From contig KN174116.1 of NCBI GenBank assembly GCA_000759655.1, forward strand, positions 1 through 9,251: 9,251 bases of DNA, given 5' to 3'. Below, piece after piece: positions 1 through 9,178 of this stretch. The DNA comes from Acidicaldus organivorans (GTDB lineage: Bacteria > Pseudomonadota > Alphaproteobacteria > Acetobacterales > Acetobacteraceae). Positions within the stretch are counted from its first letter, which is position 1. Each line of letters starts with the position of its first letter. Below the pieces are notes generated by a model that saw only the letters and a program-made list of their open reading frames with translations, had not been told where the DNA came from and ran no database searches. The position numbers were made by a program, and so were the translations under genes.

Positions 1-108
1 GGCGAGCGGGAGAGAGGCGCGGGGCGGGGAAGAGGCGGAAAACGGGGCGGTCCCTCTCCTTTTCGCCGTGGCAGGGGCTAAATAGGCTAAAGAGACGGAA
101 GAGCGATC
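1..108. other. Leader / upstream flank, no assignable gene
   Basis: This short GC-rich flank precedes ppk. Two + strand frames are open from the window edge: one closes at a TAA at 79-81 and the other at a TAG at 83-85. Either could be the last codons of an upstream gene, but the encoded peptides are low-complexity Gly/Arg- or Ala/Glu-rich and I recognise neither. The bases around 79-91 are locally AT-rich, but I see no convincing pair of -35 and -10 boxes. The ppk promoter may lie here or further upstream. Confidence 0.3.
97..103 (+). promoter_or_regulatory. Ribosome binding site of ppk
   Basis: A GGAAGAG purine run ends five bases before the ATG at 109. It resembles a Shine-Dalgarno sequence at normal spacing and supports 109 as the ppk start. 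The next in-frame ATG lies inside the conserved N-terminal domain, after the FLNRELSW motif, so it is too late to be the start. Confidence 0.6.
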
Positions 109-2302
109 ATGGACGCCGAACTCCCTTCGCTTCCCAACCCAGGTGTGGCGCCGCGCGCCGAGGCCACGCCACCCGCCGCGCCGGAGCGCTTCCTCAACCG
201 CGAGCTCTCCTGGCTCGACTTCAACATGCGGGTGGTGGAGGAGGCGGAAAACCGCGAGCATCCGCTGCTCGAACGGGTGCGGTTCCTCTCCATCAGCGCC
301 TCCAACCTCGACGAATTCTTTTCGGTGCGCGTCGCGGGACTGGTCGGTCAGGCCCGCGCCGGGCTCACCACCCTCTCGCATGATGGCCGCACCCCGGCCC
401 AGCAGCTCACCGCGGTGCGGGCCCGCGCCGAGGAGCTCATGGGGCATCAGCTCCGTGTCTGGCGCAGCCTGCAGGCCGAGCTCGAAGCGGCGGGGATCGC
501 CGTGCTCGCCGGCGCGGAGCGGCTCCAGCGGGAGCTTTCCCTCGAGGACCGGGTGTGGCTCGAGCAGTATTTCATGGAGCGGATCTTCCCGGTCCTCTCT
601 CCGCTCGCCATCGATCCCGCCCATCCCTTTCCCTTCATCCCCAATATGGGTCTCGTCATCGTGCTGCGGCTGCGGCGGGAGAGCGACGGCTACCTGATGC
701 GGGCGCTGATCCCGCTGCCCGCGGCGATCGAGCGCTTCATCCGGCTGCCCCGGCGCGAGCCGATCCGTTTCGTCATGCTCGATGATCTGGTCCTCCTCTT
801 CTTCGACCGGCTCTTTCCCGGCCATGAGGTGGACGGGCTCGGCTTCTTCCGGGTGATCCGCGACACCGACGTCGAGTTCGAAGAGGAGGCGGAGGACCTG
901 GTGCGCTCCTATGAGAGCGCGCTCAAGCGGCGCCGGCGTGGCATCGCCATCCATCTCGCCATCAATGCCGGGATGCCGGAGGATCTCCGCACTTTGGTCT
1001 CCGATGAGCTCGACGTGGTAGCGGAAGCGATCGTCGTCCAGGACGGGCCCTTGGGGCTCGCCGATCTGCGCGGCCTCATCGTCGAGGACCGGCCCGAGCT
1101 TCTCTTCCCCCCCTTCGCGCCGCGCTTTCCCGAACGCATCCGCGATTTCGGCGGGGATTGTTTCGCCGCCATCCGCGCCAAGGACATCATCGTTCATCAC
1201 CCGTTCGAGAGTTTCGACGTCGTCGTCCAGTTCCTCCGCCAGGCGGCGCAGGACCCCAACGTGGTGGCGATCAAGCAGACGCTCTATCGCACCAGCCGCG
1301 ACAGCCCGATCGTCAAGGCGCTGATCGAGGCCGCCGAGTCAGGCAAATCGGTCACCGCCCTCGTCGAGCTCCGCGCCCGTTTCGACGAGGAGGCCAATAT
1401 CCGGCTCGCCCGCACCCTGGAGGCGGCCGGGGTGCAGGTCGTCTACGGCTTCGTCGCCTTCAAGACGCACGCCAAGCTCTCCCTCGTGGTTCGCCGCGAG
1501 GGCGGGGTGATGCGCTCTTACGCCCCATTTCGGGACGGGCAATTACCACCCGATCACGGCGCGCATCTACACCGATCTCTCCTTCTTCACCTGCGATCCG
1601 CTGCTCACCCGCGATGCGGCCCGCCTCTTCAACTACATGACCGGCTATGCGCGGCCCGCCCAGATGGAGGCGCTCGCCTTCAGCCCGCTCATGCTCCGCC
1701 CGATGCTGATCGAACTCATCGACCGCGAGATCGCCTTCGCCCGCGCCGGCCGCCCGGCGGCGATCTGGCTCAAGATGAACGCGCTCACCGACAAGGTATT
1801 GATCGAGAAACTCTACGAAGCCTCGCAGGCGGGGGTGAAGATCAGGGGGGTGATCCGCGGCATTTGCTGCCTCCGTCCCGGCGTGCCGGGTCTTTCCGAG
1901 AACATCCGCATCAAGTCGATCGTTGGGCGCTTCCTCGAGCACAGCCGCATCGTCGTCTTCGGCAATGGCCATGCCCTGCCGAGCCGCCAGGCGCGGGTCT
2001 TCATCAGCAGCGCCGACTGGATGGAGCGCAACATGGACTGGCGGGTCGAGACCTTGGTGCCGATCTTCAACCCGACCGTGCACGCCCAAGTGCTCGATCA
2101 AATCATGGTGATCAATTTGAAGGACACCAAGCAGTCCTGGGAGCTCCAACCCGACGGCGCCTGGCGGCGCGTGCCGCCTGGGCGCAAGCCGGTCTCGGCG
2201 CATGAGTATTTCATCACCAATCCATCGCTTTCCGGCCGCGGCTCGGCCCTGCACGGGGCGCGGGAAGCGGCGCTGCGCCGGCCGCGGGTGCTGCTCACGT
2301 GA
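109..2302 (+). pseudogene. ppk: Polyphosphate kinase 1, interrupted by a one-base frameshift
   Basis: PPK1 reversibly transfers the gamma-phosphate of ATP onto polyphosphate through a phosphohistidine. Residues 1-472 read in one frame. They carry the N-terminal [11 protein letters not shown] motif (about 28-38), [13 protein letters not shown], the QTLYRTS motif with R394, RARFDEE with R424, and the catalytic KTHAKL with H454. At 1523-1526 one extra C throws the frame off. As written, translation continues into 226 unrelated residues and stops at 2205. Removing one C restores [26 protein letters not shown] and [13 protein letters not shown], with H611 as second catalytic histidine, and gives 730 aa ending at 2302. 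The restored spacing H454-H611 (157) equals E. coli H435-H592, and R394/R424 match E. coli R375/R405 with the same offset of 19. The identity is secure. Whether the gene is truly broken or the extra base is a sequence error cannot be decided here. The gene ends overlapping ppx. Confidence 0.93.
1523..1526 (+). other. Frameshift site in ppk (CCCC run)
   Basis: The codons read TAC GCC CCA TTT in the upstream frame. Dropping one C gives TAC GCC CAT TTC GGG ACG GGC AAT TAC, which encodes the near-invariant PPK1 HFGTGNY motif. Upstream of this point only the first frame looks like PPK1; downstream only the second does. The run is just four Cs, short for phase variation, and there is no stop codon or internal Shine-Dalgarno element as in the prfB-type programmed +1 shift. 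Confidence 0.85.
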
Positions 2303-3825
2303 TCCCGCCCCACATGGACGCACACCTCTCCGGCGGGCCGCGGCTCGCCGTGGTCGATCTCGGCTCGAACTCGGTCCGTCTCGTCGTCTTCGAGGGACTG
2401 CGGCGCAATCCGCTGGTCATCTTCAATGAAAAGGCGGTGCTGCGGCTCGGCGAGGGGCTGGAGGCGAGCGGCCTCCTCAACCCCGCCGGGGCGCGCGATG
2501 CCCTCGTCATCCTCCGCCGCTACGGGGCGATCGCGCGGGCGATGCGCGCCGAGCCCTTCGAGATCCTCGCCACCGCCGCGGTGCGCGAGGCGCGCAACGG
2601 GGGCGAATTCCGCGAGGAGGTCGCCCGCCTCCTCCCCGGCGTGCCGCTCCGCGTCCTGAGCGGCGAAGAGGAGGCGGCGCTTTCGGCGGAAGGGGTCCTC
2701 GCCGGCATCCCCCATGCCGATGGGGTGCTCGCCGATATCGGGGGTGGCTCGCTCGAACTCGTCACGCTCCGGCAAGGCAGTCCCCTCGGCGCCGACAGTC
2801 TCGGCCTCGGCGTCATCCGGCTCGCCGAAAAGGCGGGGCATGACCGCGACCGGGCGCGGCTCCTGGTGGGCGAGGCGCTCGCCCGGCTCCCCCATCTCCC
2901 CGAAAACGCAGGACGCGATCTCTTCCTGGTGGGCGGCACTTTTCGGGCGCTCGCCCGCATCCACATGGGTCTCATCCGCTACCCGCTCGCGATCGTGCAC
3001 CATTACGCGATCGGGGCGGCCGAGGCGCGCGATTTCGCGGTCAAGATCAGCGAAATGACGCCGAAGGCGCTCGAACGGCTCCCCAATCTGCCGCGCCGCC
3101 GGGCCGCCGATCTCCCTTATGCGGCGATCGTGCTGCGCCGGCTTCTGCGGGCAAGCGGGGTGGCGCGCGTCGTCTTCTCTGCCAATGGCCTGCGCGAGGG
3201 CTGGTATCTCCGCCACGTGCCGGGCGAGATCCGCGCCGAGGAGCCGCTGCTCGCCGCAGCGCATGAGCTCGGCGCGGCGTTCGGGCGCGATGCCCGGCTG
3301 CCGCCCGCGCTCGCCCGCTGGACCGAGCCGCTCTTTGCCGATGACACGCCGCCCGAGCGGCTATTGCGCGAGGCGGCCTGCTGGGTCTCCGACATCGGGA
3401 GCCGCGATCACCCCGAATACCGCGCCGAGAACGCCTTTCTCCGCCTGCTCAGGCTTCCCGGGGTGAGCGTCGATCACTATACCCGCGCCTTTCTCGCCCT
3501 CACCGTCGCACTCCGCTACGAGGCCGACCTCCGCGCCCCCTTCCTCGCCCCCGCCCATGCCCTCCTGCCGCCGCAGGCGGTCAGGCGGGCGGAACAGTTG
3601 GGGCTCGCGCTTCGTCTCGCTTACACGTTTTCCGCTGGCACGCCGGAGCTCCTTGCCGCAACCGCCATCGCGCTCGAGCCTCCCCGTCTGGTGCTGCGCA
3701 TCGATCAGGCGGGCGGGGCTTTCGCCGGCGAAGCGGTGCTCCGTCAGCTGGCGCGGCTTGCTGAAAGCCGGGGCCTTGCGCCCCATGTCATCGAGGATGG
3801 TCTCGAAGCAGGGAGGCGGGGATGA
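2299..3825 (+). CDS. ppx: Exopolyphosphatase (Ppx/GppA family)
   Basis: This 508-residue cytoplasmic enzyme removes terminal phosphate from polyphosphate; GppA relatives also hydrolyse pppGpp. It has the ASKHA-fold ATPase core: phosphate-1 loop [11 protein letters not shown] (about 18-28), [10 protein letters not shown], the LSGEEEA segment (120-126) holding the catalytic-glutamate region, and phosphate-2 loop [10 protein letters not shown] (D146, G148-G150). A helical C-terminal region follows, with [15 protein letters not shown] around 364-376 in the style of alphaproteobacterial Ppx. The start is taken as GTG at 2299, which overlaps the ppk stop as GTGA and implies translational coupling. 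An in-frame ATG at 2314 would remove five residues and cannot be excluded, since neither start has a strong Shine-Dalgarno sequence. Position directly after ppk favours polyphosphate over pppGpp as main substrate. The frame is intact over its full length. Confidence 0.93.
   Translation: MIPPHMDAHLSGGPRLAVVDLGSNSVRLVVFEGLRRNPLVIFNEKAVLRLGEGLEASGLLNPAGARDALVILRRYGAIARAMRAEPFEILATAAVREARNGGEFREEVARLLPGVPLRVLSGEEEAALSAEGVLAGIPHADGVLADIGGGSLELVTLRQGSPLGADSLGLGVIRLAEKAGHDRDRARLLVGEALARLPHLPENAGRDLFLVGGTFRALARIHMGLIRYPLAIVHHYAIGAAEARDFAVKISEMTPKALERLPNLPRRRAADLPYAAIVLRRLLRASGVARVVFSANGLREGWYLRHVPGEIRAEEPLLAAAHELGAAFGRDARLPPALARWTEPLFADDTPPERLLREAACWVSDIGSRDHPEYRAENAFLRLLRLPGVSVDHYTRAFLALTVALRYEADLRAPFLAPAHALLPPQAVRRAEQLGLALRLAYTFSAGTPELLAATAIALEPPRLVLRIDQAGGAFAGEAVLRQLARLAESRGLAPHVIEDGLEAGRRG
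3811..3816 (+). promoter_or_regulatory. Ribosome binding site of the PanE-like gene
   Basis: GGGAGG lies within the last codons of ppx, five bases before the ATG at 3822. It is the clearest Shine-Dalgarno sequence in the window. It fixes the start of the reductase and supports expression by translational coupling across the ATGA overlap. Confidence 0.65.
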
Positions 3826-4787
3826 AGGTTTGCGTCTTTGGAGCAGGAGCGATCGGGGGGCATCTCGCGGTGCGGCTGGCCCAGGCGGGAGAGGAGGTTT
3901 CGGTCATCGCCCGCGGCGCCAATCTCGAGGCGATCCGGAGCCGGGGCCTCACCATCGAGGCCGCTGACGGCACCTTCACCGAAAAACCCCGCGCCGAGCA
4001 GGACCCCGCCCGTCTCGGGGTGCAGGATCTGGTCTTCGTCACCGTCAAGGCCCCGGCCCTGCCCCAGGTCGCGGCGGCGATCGGCCCGCTGCTCGGCCCC
4101 GCGACCGAGGTCGTCTTCGTCATGAATGGCATCCCGTGGTGGTTTTTCTGCGGGATCGGCGGGGAAGACGAGGGGCTCCCCTTGCCCGCGCTCGATCCGG
4201 AGGGGGCGCTCGCCCGCGCCCCCGGGGCGGGGCGCAGCGTGGGCGGGGTGGTCTATTCGGCCTGCACGGTGATCGAGCCCGGCCGGGTGCATGTGGAAAA
4301 CCGCAGAAGCCGCCTCATCCTCGGCAAGCCCGACCGAAGCATGCCGGAGTGGCTCACCGCCCTTGCCACCCGTCTCACCTCGCCCGGAATGCTCACCGAA
4401 GCGAGCCCCCGCATCCGCGACTGGGTGTGGTCGAAATGGCTGCTCAACCTCACCTCTGGACCCTTCGCCCTCCTCACCGGGCGCGCCCCGCGCGAGATGT
4501 ACCGGGAAGCGGCGCTTGCCGCCGCCGCCCGCACCCTGATCCATGAGGGCCAGGCGATCGCCGCGGCCTATGGCTCGCAGGTCGAGACGGATGCCGAGGC
4601 GCAGGTGCGCCAATACTTGAACATGGCGCACAAACCGAGCATCCTCCAGGACTTCGAGCAGGGCAAGCCGCTCGAGCGCGAGGCCCTGTTCGAGGTGCCG
4701 CTCTGGCTTGCCGAACGCAAGGGCGTGCCCGCGCCGCTTTTTGCGTTGCTCACCGCCCTCGTCCGGCTGCGCACCGGCGGGGTGTGA
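3822..4787 (+). CDS. 2-dehydropantoate 2-reductase family oxidoreductase (PanE/ApbA-like)
   Basis: A 321-residue soluble NAD(P)-dependent reductase; the family's founding member reduces ketopantoate to pantoate in pantothenate/CoA synthesis. The N-terminal Rossmann loop FGAGAIGGHLA (6-16) is followed by VTVKA with K76 and VMNGIPWWFF with N102. The helical C-terminal domain has SKWLLNLTSG with K205 and N209, then S273 in HKPSILQDFE and E285 in GKPLERE. These match E. coli PanE K72, N98, K176, N180, S244 and E256, including the 12-residue gap between Ser and Glu. Two features differ from classical PanE: a Gly (213) where E. coli has N184, and no EID-x-x-NG motif after E285. The NGIPWW signature marks a proteobacterial paralog group often labelled only as family members, so the exact substrate is uncertain. 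It overlaps ppx by ATGA and ends 22 bases before the adaptor gene. Confidence 0.85.
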   Translation: MKVCVFGAGAIGGHLAVRLAQAGEEVSVIARGANLEAIRSRGLTIEAADGTFTEKPRAEQDPARLGVQDLVFVTVKAPALPQVAAAIGPLLGPATEVVFVMNGIPWWFFCGIGGEDEGLPLPALDPEGALARAPGAGRSVGGVVYSACTVIEPGRVHVENRRSRLILGKPDRSMPEWLTALATRLTSPGMLTEASPRIRDWVWSKWLLNLTSGPFALLTGRAPREMYREAALAAAARTLIHEGQAIAAAYGSQVETDAEAQVRQYLNMAHKPSILQDFEQGKPLEREALFEVPLWLAERKGVPAPLFALLTALVRLRTGGV

Positions 4788-4809
4788 CCCTCGGGGACAG
4801 GGGAAGGGG

Positions 4810-6006
4810 ATGGGGATGAGGTCTTGGATCGCTGCAGGACTGCTCGCGCTCGCCCTCGTGCTGGGGGCGTTCGGCGCTTCGGCCGATGCGCCGGCGCCCC
4901 AGGTGGGGGTGGTGCGGGTGGCCAAGAAGCCGGTGCGGGAGACGAGCGAGTTCGTCGGCCGCATCGAGGCGACCGACCGGGTCAACCTGGTGGCGCGCGT
5001 CACCGCCTTTCTCGAGGAGATCGACTTCAAGGAAGGGGCGGAGGTGCACAAGGGCGATCTGCTCTACCGGCTCGAGCAGCCCCCCTTCGAGGCCGACGTC
5101 GCGGCCAAGGCGGCCCAGGTCGCCCAGTATCAGGCCCAATTGCAGAACGCGGCGATCACCCGCAAACGGGCCGAGCTCCTCCTCCACACCCCGGCCGGGC
5201 AGCAATCGACCCTCGATGATGCGCGGGCCAATGAGCTTGCGCTCCAGGCCGAGCTGATGCAGGCCGAGGCCAATCTCCGCATCTCCAAGATCAATCTCGG
5301 CTATACCGAGATCCGCGCCCCGATCGATGGCAAGATCGGGCGGACCAACGTCACGGTGGGCAACGTGGTGAGCCCCTCCTCGGGCACGCTTGCCACCATC
5401 GTGAGCCAGGATCCGATGTATGTGCTTTTCCCGGTGGCGTTGCGCGAGGTGGTCGATCTTCGCAAGCGCTACGCCGATCAGGGCGGGCTCGAGGCGGTGA
5501 TTTTGCGCCTGCGCCTGCCCGACGGGCGGATCTATGGCGAGACTGGCCATCTCGATTTCGTGGACAACACCGTCTCCCAGAACACCGACACCCTCCTCCT
5601 GCGCGGGGTGATCCCCAATCCGCCGCTCGAGGCGGGCAAGGGGGCGGCAAAAGGGGATCAGATGGGGGCCCGCGAGCTCACCGATGGCGAGTTCGTCACC
5701 GTCATCCTCGAGGGCGTGCAGCCGATCGAGGCGCTTACCATCCCGCGCGCCGCGGTGCTCACCGACATGGCGGGCGATTACGTCTATGTGGTGGGGGCGG
5801 GCAATCGCATCGAGCAGCGGCGCATCGTGCTCGGCCAGACCTCGCCGGCCGAGGCGGTGGTGCTCAAGGGCTTGAGCGAGGGCGAGCTCGTCGTGCTCGA
5901 AGGATTGCAGAAAGTGCGGCCTGGCCTGGTGGTGATGCCGGGGCCGGCCACCCCGTCCCCCGCTCCCGACAAGGCCGCCGCGGCCGAGACGCTGAAGGCG
6001 GAGTAG
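4810..6006 (+). CDS. RND efflux periplasmic adaptor (membrane fusion protein, HlyD/AcrA family)
   Basis: A 398-residue adaptor that links an inner-membrane RND pump to an outer-membrane channel. An N-terminal hydrophobic stretch (about 6-22) ends in ASA-DAP, a plausible signal peptidase I site. No lipobox cysteine is present, so it is probably not a lipoprotein, unlike AcrA. Next come the first half of the barrel-sandwich (lipoyl) domain with EFVGRIEATD and FKEGAEVHKGD, a long Ala/Gln/Leu-rich alpha-hairpin coiled coil including TPAGQQSTLDDA, then the returning half-motif YTEIRAPIDGKIG. The beta-barrel and membrane-proximal domains follow, with LTDGEFVTV, IPRAAVLTD and LSEGELVVLEGLQKV. Two in-frame ATGs, 4810 and 4816, follow a purine-rich AGGGGAAGGGG run. 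4816 has slightly better spacing and would give 396 residues. The pump gene follows three bases after the stop, so the two are surely co-expressed. Confidence 0.92.
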   Translation: MGMRSWIAAGLLALALVLGAFGASADAPAPQVGVVRVAKKPVRETSEFVGRIEATDRVNLVARVTAFLEEIDFKEGAEVHKGDLLYRLEQPPFEADVAAKAAQVAQYQAQLQNAAITRKRAELLLHTPAGQQSTLDDARANELALQAELMQAEANLRISKINLGYTEIRAPIDGKIGRTNVTVGNVVSPSSGTLATIVSQDPMYVLFPVALREVVDLRKRYADQGGLEAVILRLRLPDGRIYGETGHLDFVDNTVSQNTDTLLLRGVIPNPPLEAGKGAAKGDQMGARELTDGEFVTVILEGVQPIEALTIPRAAVLTDMAGDYVYVVGAGNRIEQRRIVLGQTSPAEAVVLKGLSEGELVVLEGLQKVRPGLVVMPGPATPSPAPDKAAAAETLKAE

Positions 6007-6009
6007 GCG

Positions 6010-9000
6010 ATGATCTCGGACGTTTTCATCGAGCGGCCGCGACTTGCCATCGTCATCGCCATCGTCACCACGCTTGCCGGCCTCCTCGCCCTTTTCCGCA
6101 TCCCCGTCGCCCAGTTCCCCGACATCGTGCCGCCGCAGGTCACTGTGACCGCGACCTATCCGGGCGCTTCGGCTGACGTGGTCGAGGCCAACGTCGCCGA
6201 GCCATTGGAGGCGGCGGTGGTCGGCGTCGATCGCATGATCTACATGAAGTCGAACAGCGGCAATGACGGGAGCTACACGCTCAATGTGAGTTTCGAGCTC
6301 GGCACCAATCCGGACATCGACGTGGTCAACGTCAACAACCGGGTGCAGAGCGCGCTCTCCCAGCTTCCGCCCGAGGTGCAGCAGGAGGGCCTCGTCGTCC
6401 AGAAACGTTCGGCGGCGGTGCTGCAGTTCATCGTGCTTAACAGCGAGACCGGCGCCCAGGATCCGCTCTTCATCACCAACTACGCGATCATCAACGTGCT
6501 CGATGCGATCGCGCGCACGCCGGGGGTAGGGCAGGCGACACTGTTCGCCAAGATGAACTATTCGATGCGGATCTGGTTCGACATCGACCGCCTCGTCGCC
6601 CTCGGCCTCTCTCCCTCCGACGTCATCGCCGCGATCCAGGCGCAGAACACCCAGGCGCCGGTGGGGCGGATCGGGGCGCGCCCGATCGGGCCCGATCAGC
6701 AATTCCAGCTCAATATCCAGACCAAGGGCCTGCTCAAGACGCCGAAAGAGTTCGGCGACGTGGTGATCCGCGCCTATCCCGACGGCTCCTTGCTCCGCGT
6801 GCGTGACGTGGCGCGGGTCGAGCTCGGCGCGCAGAACCTCGACAGCGAAAGCCGCATCGATGGCCGCCCCGGCGTGCCGATCGGCATCTATCTCTCGCCC
6901 GGAGCGAACGCGGTCTCCACCGCGGCGGCGGTGCGCGCCACGCTGGCCCGGCTCGAACAGCGCTTCCCGCCCGGGCTCAAGGCGCAGGTGATGTATGACT
7001 CGACCACCTTCGTCTCCGATACCATCCACGAGGTGATCCGAACCCTGGTCGAGGCCTTCGTTCTCGTCGTCCTCGTCGTCTTCGTCTTCCTCGGCAATCT
7101 GCGCGCCACCATCATCCCAAGCGTGGCGGTGCCGGTAAGCCTGATCGGCGCCTTCGCCGCGCTGCTCGCGCTCGGCTATTCGGCCAATACCGTCTCGCTG
7201 CTCGCCATGGTGCTCGCGATCGGCATCGTGGTCGATGATGCGATCGTCGTCGTGGAGAACGTCGAGCGGGTGCTCGAGGAGCATCCCGAGCTTTCGCCGA
7301 AGGAGGCGACCAAGCTCGCCATGCGCCAGATCACCGCGCCGATCATCGCGATCACCCTGGTGCTCCTTTCCGTGTTCGTTCCGGTCGCGTTCATTCCTGG
7401 GCTTTCCGGCACGCTGTTCCGTCAATTCGCGGTGACGATCAGCGCGGCGATGCTGATCTCGGCGATCAACGCGCTCACCCTCTCCCCCGCGCTCTGCGCC
7501 CTTTTTCTCCGCCACGATCCCCATCGCAGGCGGGGGGTGATGCGCTATCTCCTGCGCGGGATCGATGCGGTGCGCGACGGCTATGCCGCCCTGGTGCGCC
7601 GTCTGTTGCGGGTCTCCCTCCTCTCCCTCGTCTTCGTCGGTCTCTTCGCCGTGCTCATCGGCGTGATCGCCCGCGACACGCCAACCGGGTTCCTGCCCGA
7701 GGAGGACCAGGGCGCCTTCTTCATCGCGGTGCAGCTCCCCGATGGCGCTTCAGTAGCGCGCACCGCGGCGGTGACCGGTGAGGTCGAGGCGATCCTCAAG
7801 AAGATGCCGGAGGTGGCCGACACCCTCTCCATCATTGGCTTCTCGCTGCTCGATTACGTCTCCGAGCCCAATGCGGCGTTCATGGTGGCGCGGCTCAAGC
7901 CCTTCGCCGAGCGCCGCCGCGCCGCCCAGTCGGCGCAGGCCCTGATCCGCGCCACGTTCGGCGCGGCGCAAGGGATCCGCTCGGCGGTGGTCTTTCCCTT
8001 CAACCTGCCCCCCATCATCGGGCTTTCCACCTCGGGCGGCTTCGAATACGAGCTCGAAGGGCTCGAGGGCCAGGAGCCGGCGGCGATGGGGAGCGTGATG
8101 CAGGGGCTGGTGGCGGCGGCCAACCGCGACCCGCGTCTCGCCCGCGTCTTCTCCACCTTCACCGCCTCCAACCCCTCGATCTATCTCGACATCGACCGTG
8201 ACAAGGCCCAGGCGCTCGGCCTCAACATCAACGACGTCTTCACCACCCTCGATGCCACTTTGGGCGGGATCTATGTGAACAATTTCAGCCTCTACGGGCG
8301 GACCTGGCAGGTCAATCTCGAGGGCGAGGCCAAGGACCGGCGTGATTTTTCCGATCTCTGGAAAATCTATGTCCGCAACCGGCTCGGCCAGATGGTGCCG
8401 CTCCGCTCGATCGCGAGCTTGCGCATCGTCCAGGGGCCGCAGGTGATCATCCGCTACAACAACTACCGCGCCATCTCCATCCTCGGCGGGCCCGCCCCCG
8501 GCGTCTCCTCAGGCGATGCGCTCAAGGCGATGGAGGAGGTCTCCAACGCCACGCTCCCGCCGGGCTACAGTTTCGAATGGACCGGCACCGCCTATCAGGA
8601 ACGGCTCGCCTCGGGCCGCACCCCACTCATCGTGGGGCTAGCCGTGCTGTTCGCCTATCTCTTCCTGGTCGGGCTCTATGAGAGTTTCACCATTCCCATC
8701 CCCGTTCTCCTTTCGGTGACGGTGGGCGGGGTGGGCTCGCTGCTCGCCATCAAGCTCGCCGGGCTCTCGCTCGATCTCTATGCCCAGATCGGCCTCGTCG
8801 TGCTGATCGCGCTCGCGGCCAAGAACGGCATCCTCATCGTCGAGTTCGCCAAGGAGCGGCGGGCAGAGGGGCTTTCCATCCGCGAGGCGGCGGCGATGGG
8901 GGCACGGATGCGCTTTCGCGCCGTGATGATGACCTCGGTCGCCTTCATCCTCGGCCTCGTCCCCCTCGTCTTCGCCGAAGGGGCGGCGATGCTGAGCCGG

Positions 9001-9177
9001 CGCGGGGTGGGCACCGCGGTGTTCGGCGGCATGATCGCGGCGAGCGCCATCGGCATTTTCCTCATCCCGATGCTCTATGCGACGTTCCAGGGCTGGCGCG
9101 AGGGGATCAAGCGCCTCCTTGGCTTCGGCCCGGTCGAGGAGGGGGCGGAGCTCAAGACCCCCGTTCCCGGGGAATAG
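6010..9177 (+). CDS. RND multidrug efflux pump, inner-membrane transporter (HAE-1 family)
   Basis: A 1055-residue proton-driven pump of the AcrB/MexB type (AcrB has 1049), expected to work as a trimer exporting hydrophobic compounds. It has twelve membrane segments in the usual two halves: TM1 near 10-30, TM2-TM6 about 345-500, TM7 about 536-556, and TM8-TM12 from about 872 to 1035. Two large periplasmic porter/docking loops separate them. Proton-relay residues are all present: D409 and D410 in [10 protein letters not shown] (TM4), K938 in [13 protein letters not shown] (TM10) and R970 in RFRAVMMTS (TM11), matching AcrB D407, D408, K940 and R971. Conserved [15 protein letters not shown] and [11 protein letters not shown] are also visible. 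GGAG at 6000-6003, six bases before the ATG, supports the start. The frame is intact. Substrates cannot be read from sequence. No outer-membrane factor gene follows within the window. Confidence 0.95.
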   Translation: MISDVFIERPRLAIVIAIVTTLAGLLALFRIPVAQFPDIVPPQVTVTATYPGASADVVEANVAEPLEAAVVGVDRMIYMKSNSGNDGSYTLNVSFELGTNPDIDVVNVNNRVQSALSQLPPEVQQEGLVVQKRSAAVLQFIVLNSETGAQDPLFITNYAIINVLDAIARTPGVGQATLFAKMNYSMRIWFDIDRLVALGLSPSDVIAAIQAQNTQAPVGRIGARPIGPDQQFQLNIQTKGLLKTPKEFGDVVIRAYPDGSLLRVRDVARVELGAQNLDSESRIDGRPGVPIGIYLSPGANAVSTAAAVRATLARLEQRFPPGLKAQVMYDSTTFVSDTIHEVIRTLVEAFVLVVLVVFVFLGNLRATIIPSVAVPVSLIGAFAALLALGYSANTVSLLAMVLAIGIVVDDAIVVVENVERVLEEHPELSPKEATKLAMRQITAPIIAITLVLLSVFVPVAFIPGLSGTLFRQFAVTISAAMLISAINALTLSPALCALFLRHDPHRRRGVMRYLLRGIDAVRDGYAALVRRLLRVSLLSLVFVGLFAVLIGVIARDTPTGFLPEEDQGAFFIAVQLPDGASVARTAAVTGEVEAILKKMPEVADTLSIIGFSLLDYVSEPNAAFMVARLKPFAERRRAAQSAQALIRATFGAAQGIRSAVVFPFNLPPIIGLSTSGGFEYELEGLEGQEPAAMGSVMQGLVAAANRDPRLARVFSTFTASNPSIYLDIDRDKAQALGLNINDVFTTLDATLGGIYVNNFSLYGRTWQVNLEGEAKDRRDFSDLWKIYVRNRLGQMVPLRSIASLRIVQGPQVIIRYNNYRAISILGGPAPGVSSGDALKAMEEVSNATLPPGYSFEWTGTAYQERLASGRTPLIVGLAVLFAYLFLVGLYESFTIPIPVLLSVTVGGVGSLLAIKLAGLSLDLYAQIGLVVLIALAAKNGILIVEFAKERRAEGLSIREAAAMGARMRFRAVMMTSVAFILGLVPLVFAEGAAMLSRRGVGTAVFGGMIAASAIGIFLIPMLYATFQGWREGIKRLLGFGPVEEGAELKTPVPGE

Positions 9178-9178
9178 A

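Noticed and set aside
79..91. AT-rich TAAATAGGCTAA segment as a -10 promoter box of ppk
   Set aside because: It matches the -10 consensus at only about half the positions and no -35 element sits at proper spacing.
1519..1530. Programmed +1 frameshifting or phase variation at CCCC
   Set aside because: There is no in-frame stop, rare-codon hungry site or internal Shine-Dalgarno element, and a four-base run is short for slippage-based phase variation. A mutation or sequence error is simpler, though not proven.
1637..2302. A separate small gene starting at ATG 1637, after the ppk frameshift
   Set aside because: Its translation is the continuation of PPK1, and PPK1 motifs in the same frame already begin at 1526, before this ATG. 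No Shine-Dalgarno sequence precedes it. It is the 3' part of ppk rather than an independent gene.
1460..2323. A 287-codon minus-strand open frame over the ppk frameshift region
   Set aside because: It lies opposite conserved PPK1 C-terminal sequence and has shadow-like composition (Arg/Asp/His-rich), so it does not explain the frame break.
2098..3264. A 388-codon minus-strand open frame opposite the ppk end and ppx
   Set aside because: It is composition-driven shadow of ppx: no domain, no Shine-Dalgarno sequence, and it runs through the conserved ppx motifs.
4708..4809. An extended N-terminus for the adaptor starting at 4708
   Set aside because: The added residues overlap the end of the reductase gene and would bury the signal peptide inside the protein. 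Starts at 4810/4816 follow a purine-rich ribosome site and expose a normal signal sequence.
4750..7524. A 924-codon open frame on the minus strand opposite the adaptor and pump genes
   Set aside because: It is antisense to two clearly recognisable genes, rich in Arg/Asp/Gly/His, and matches no family I know. Such long shadow frames are expected in GC-rich coding DNA because the reverse complements of GC-biased codons seldom contain stops.
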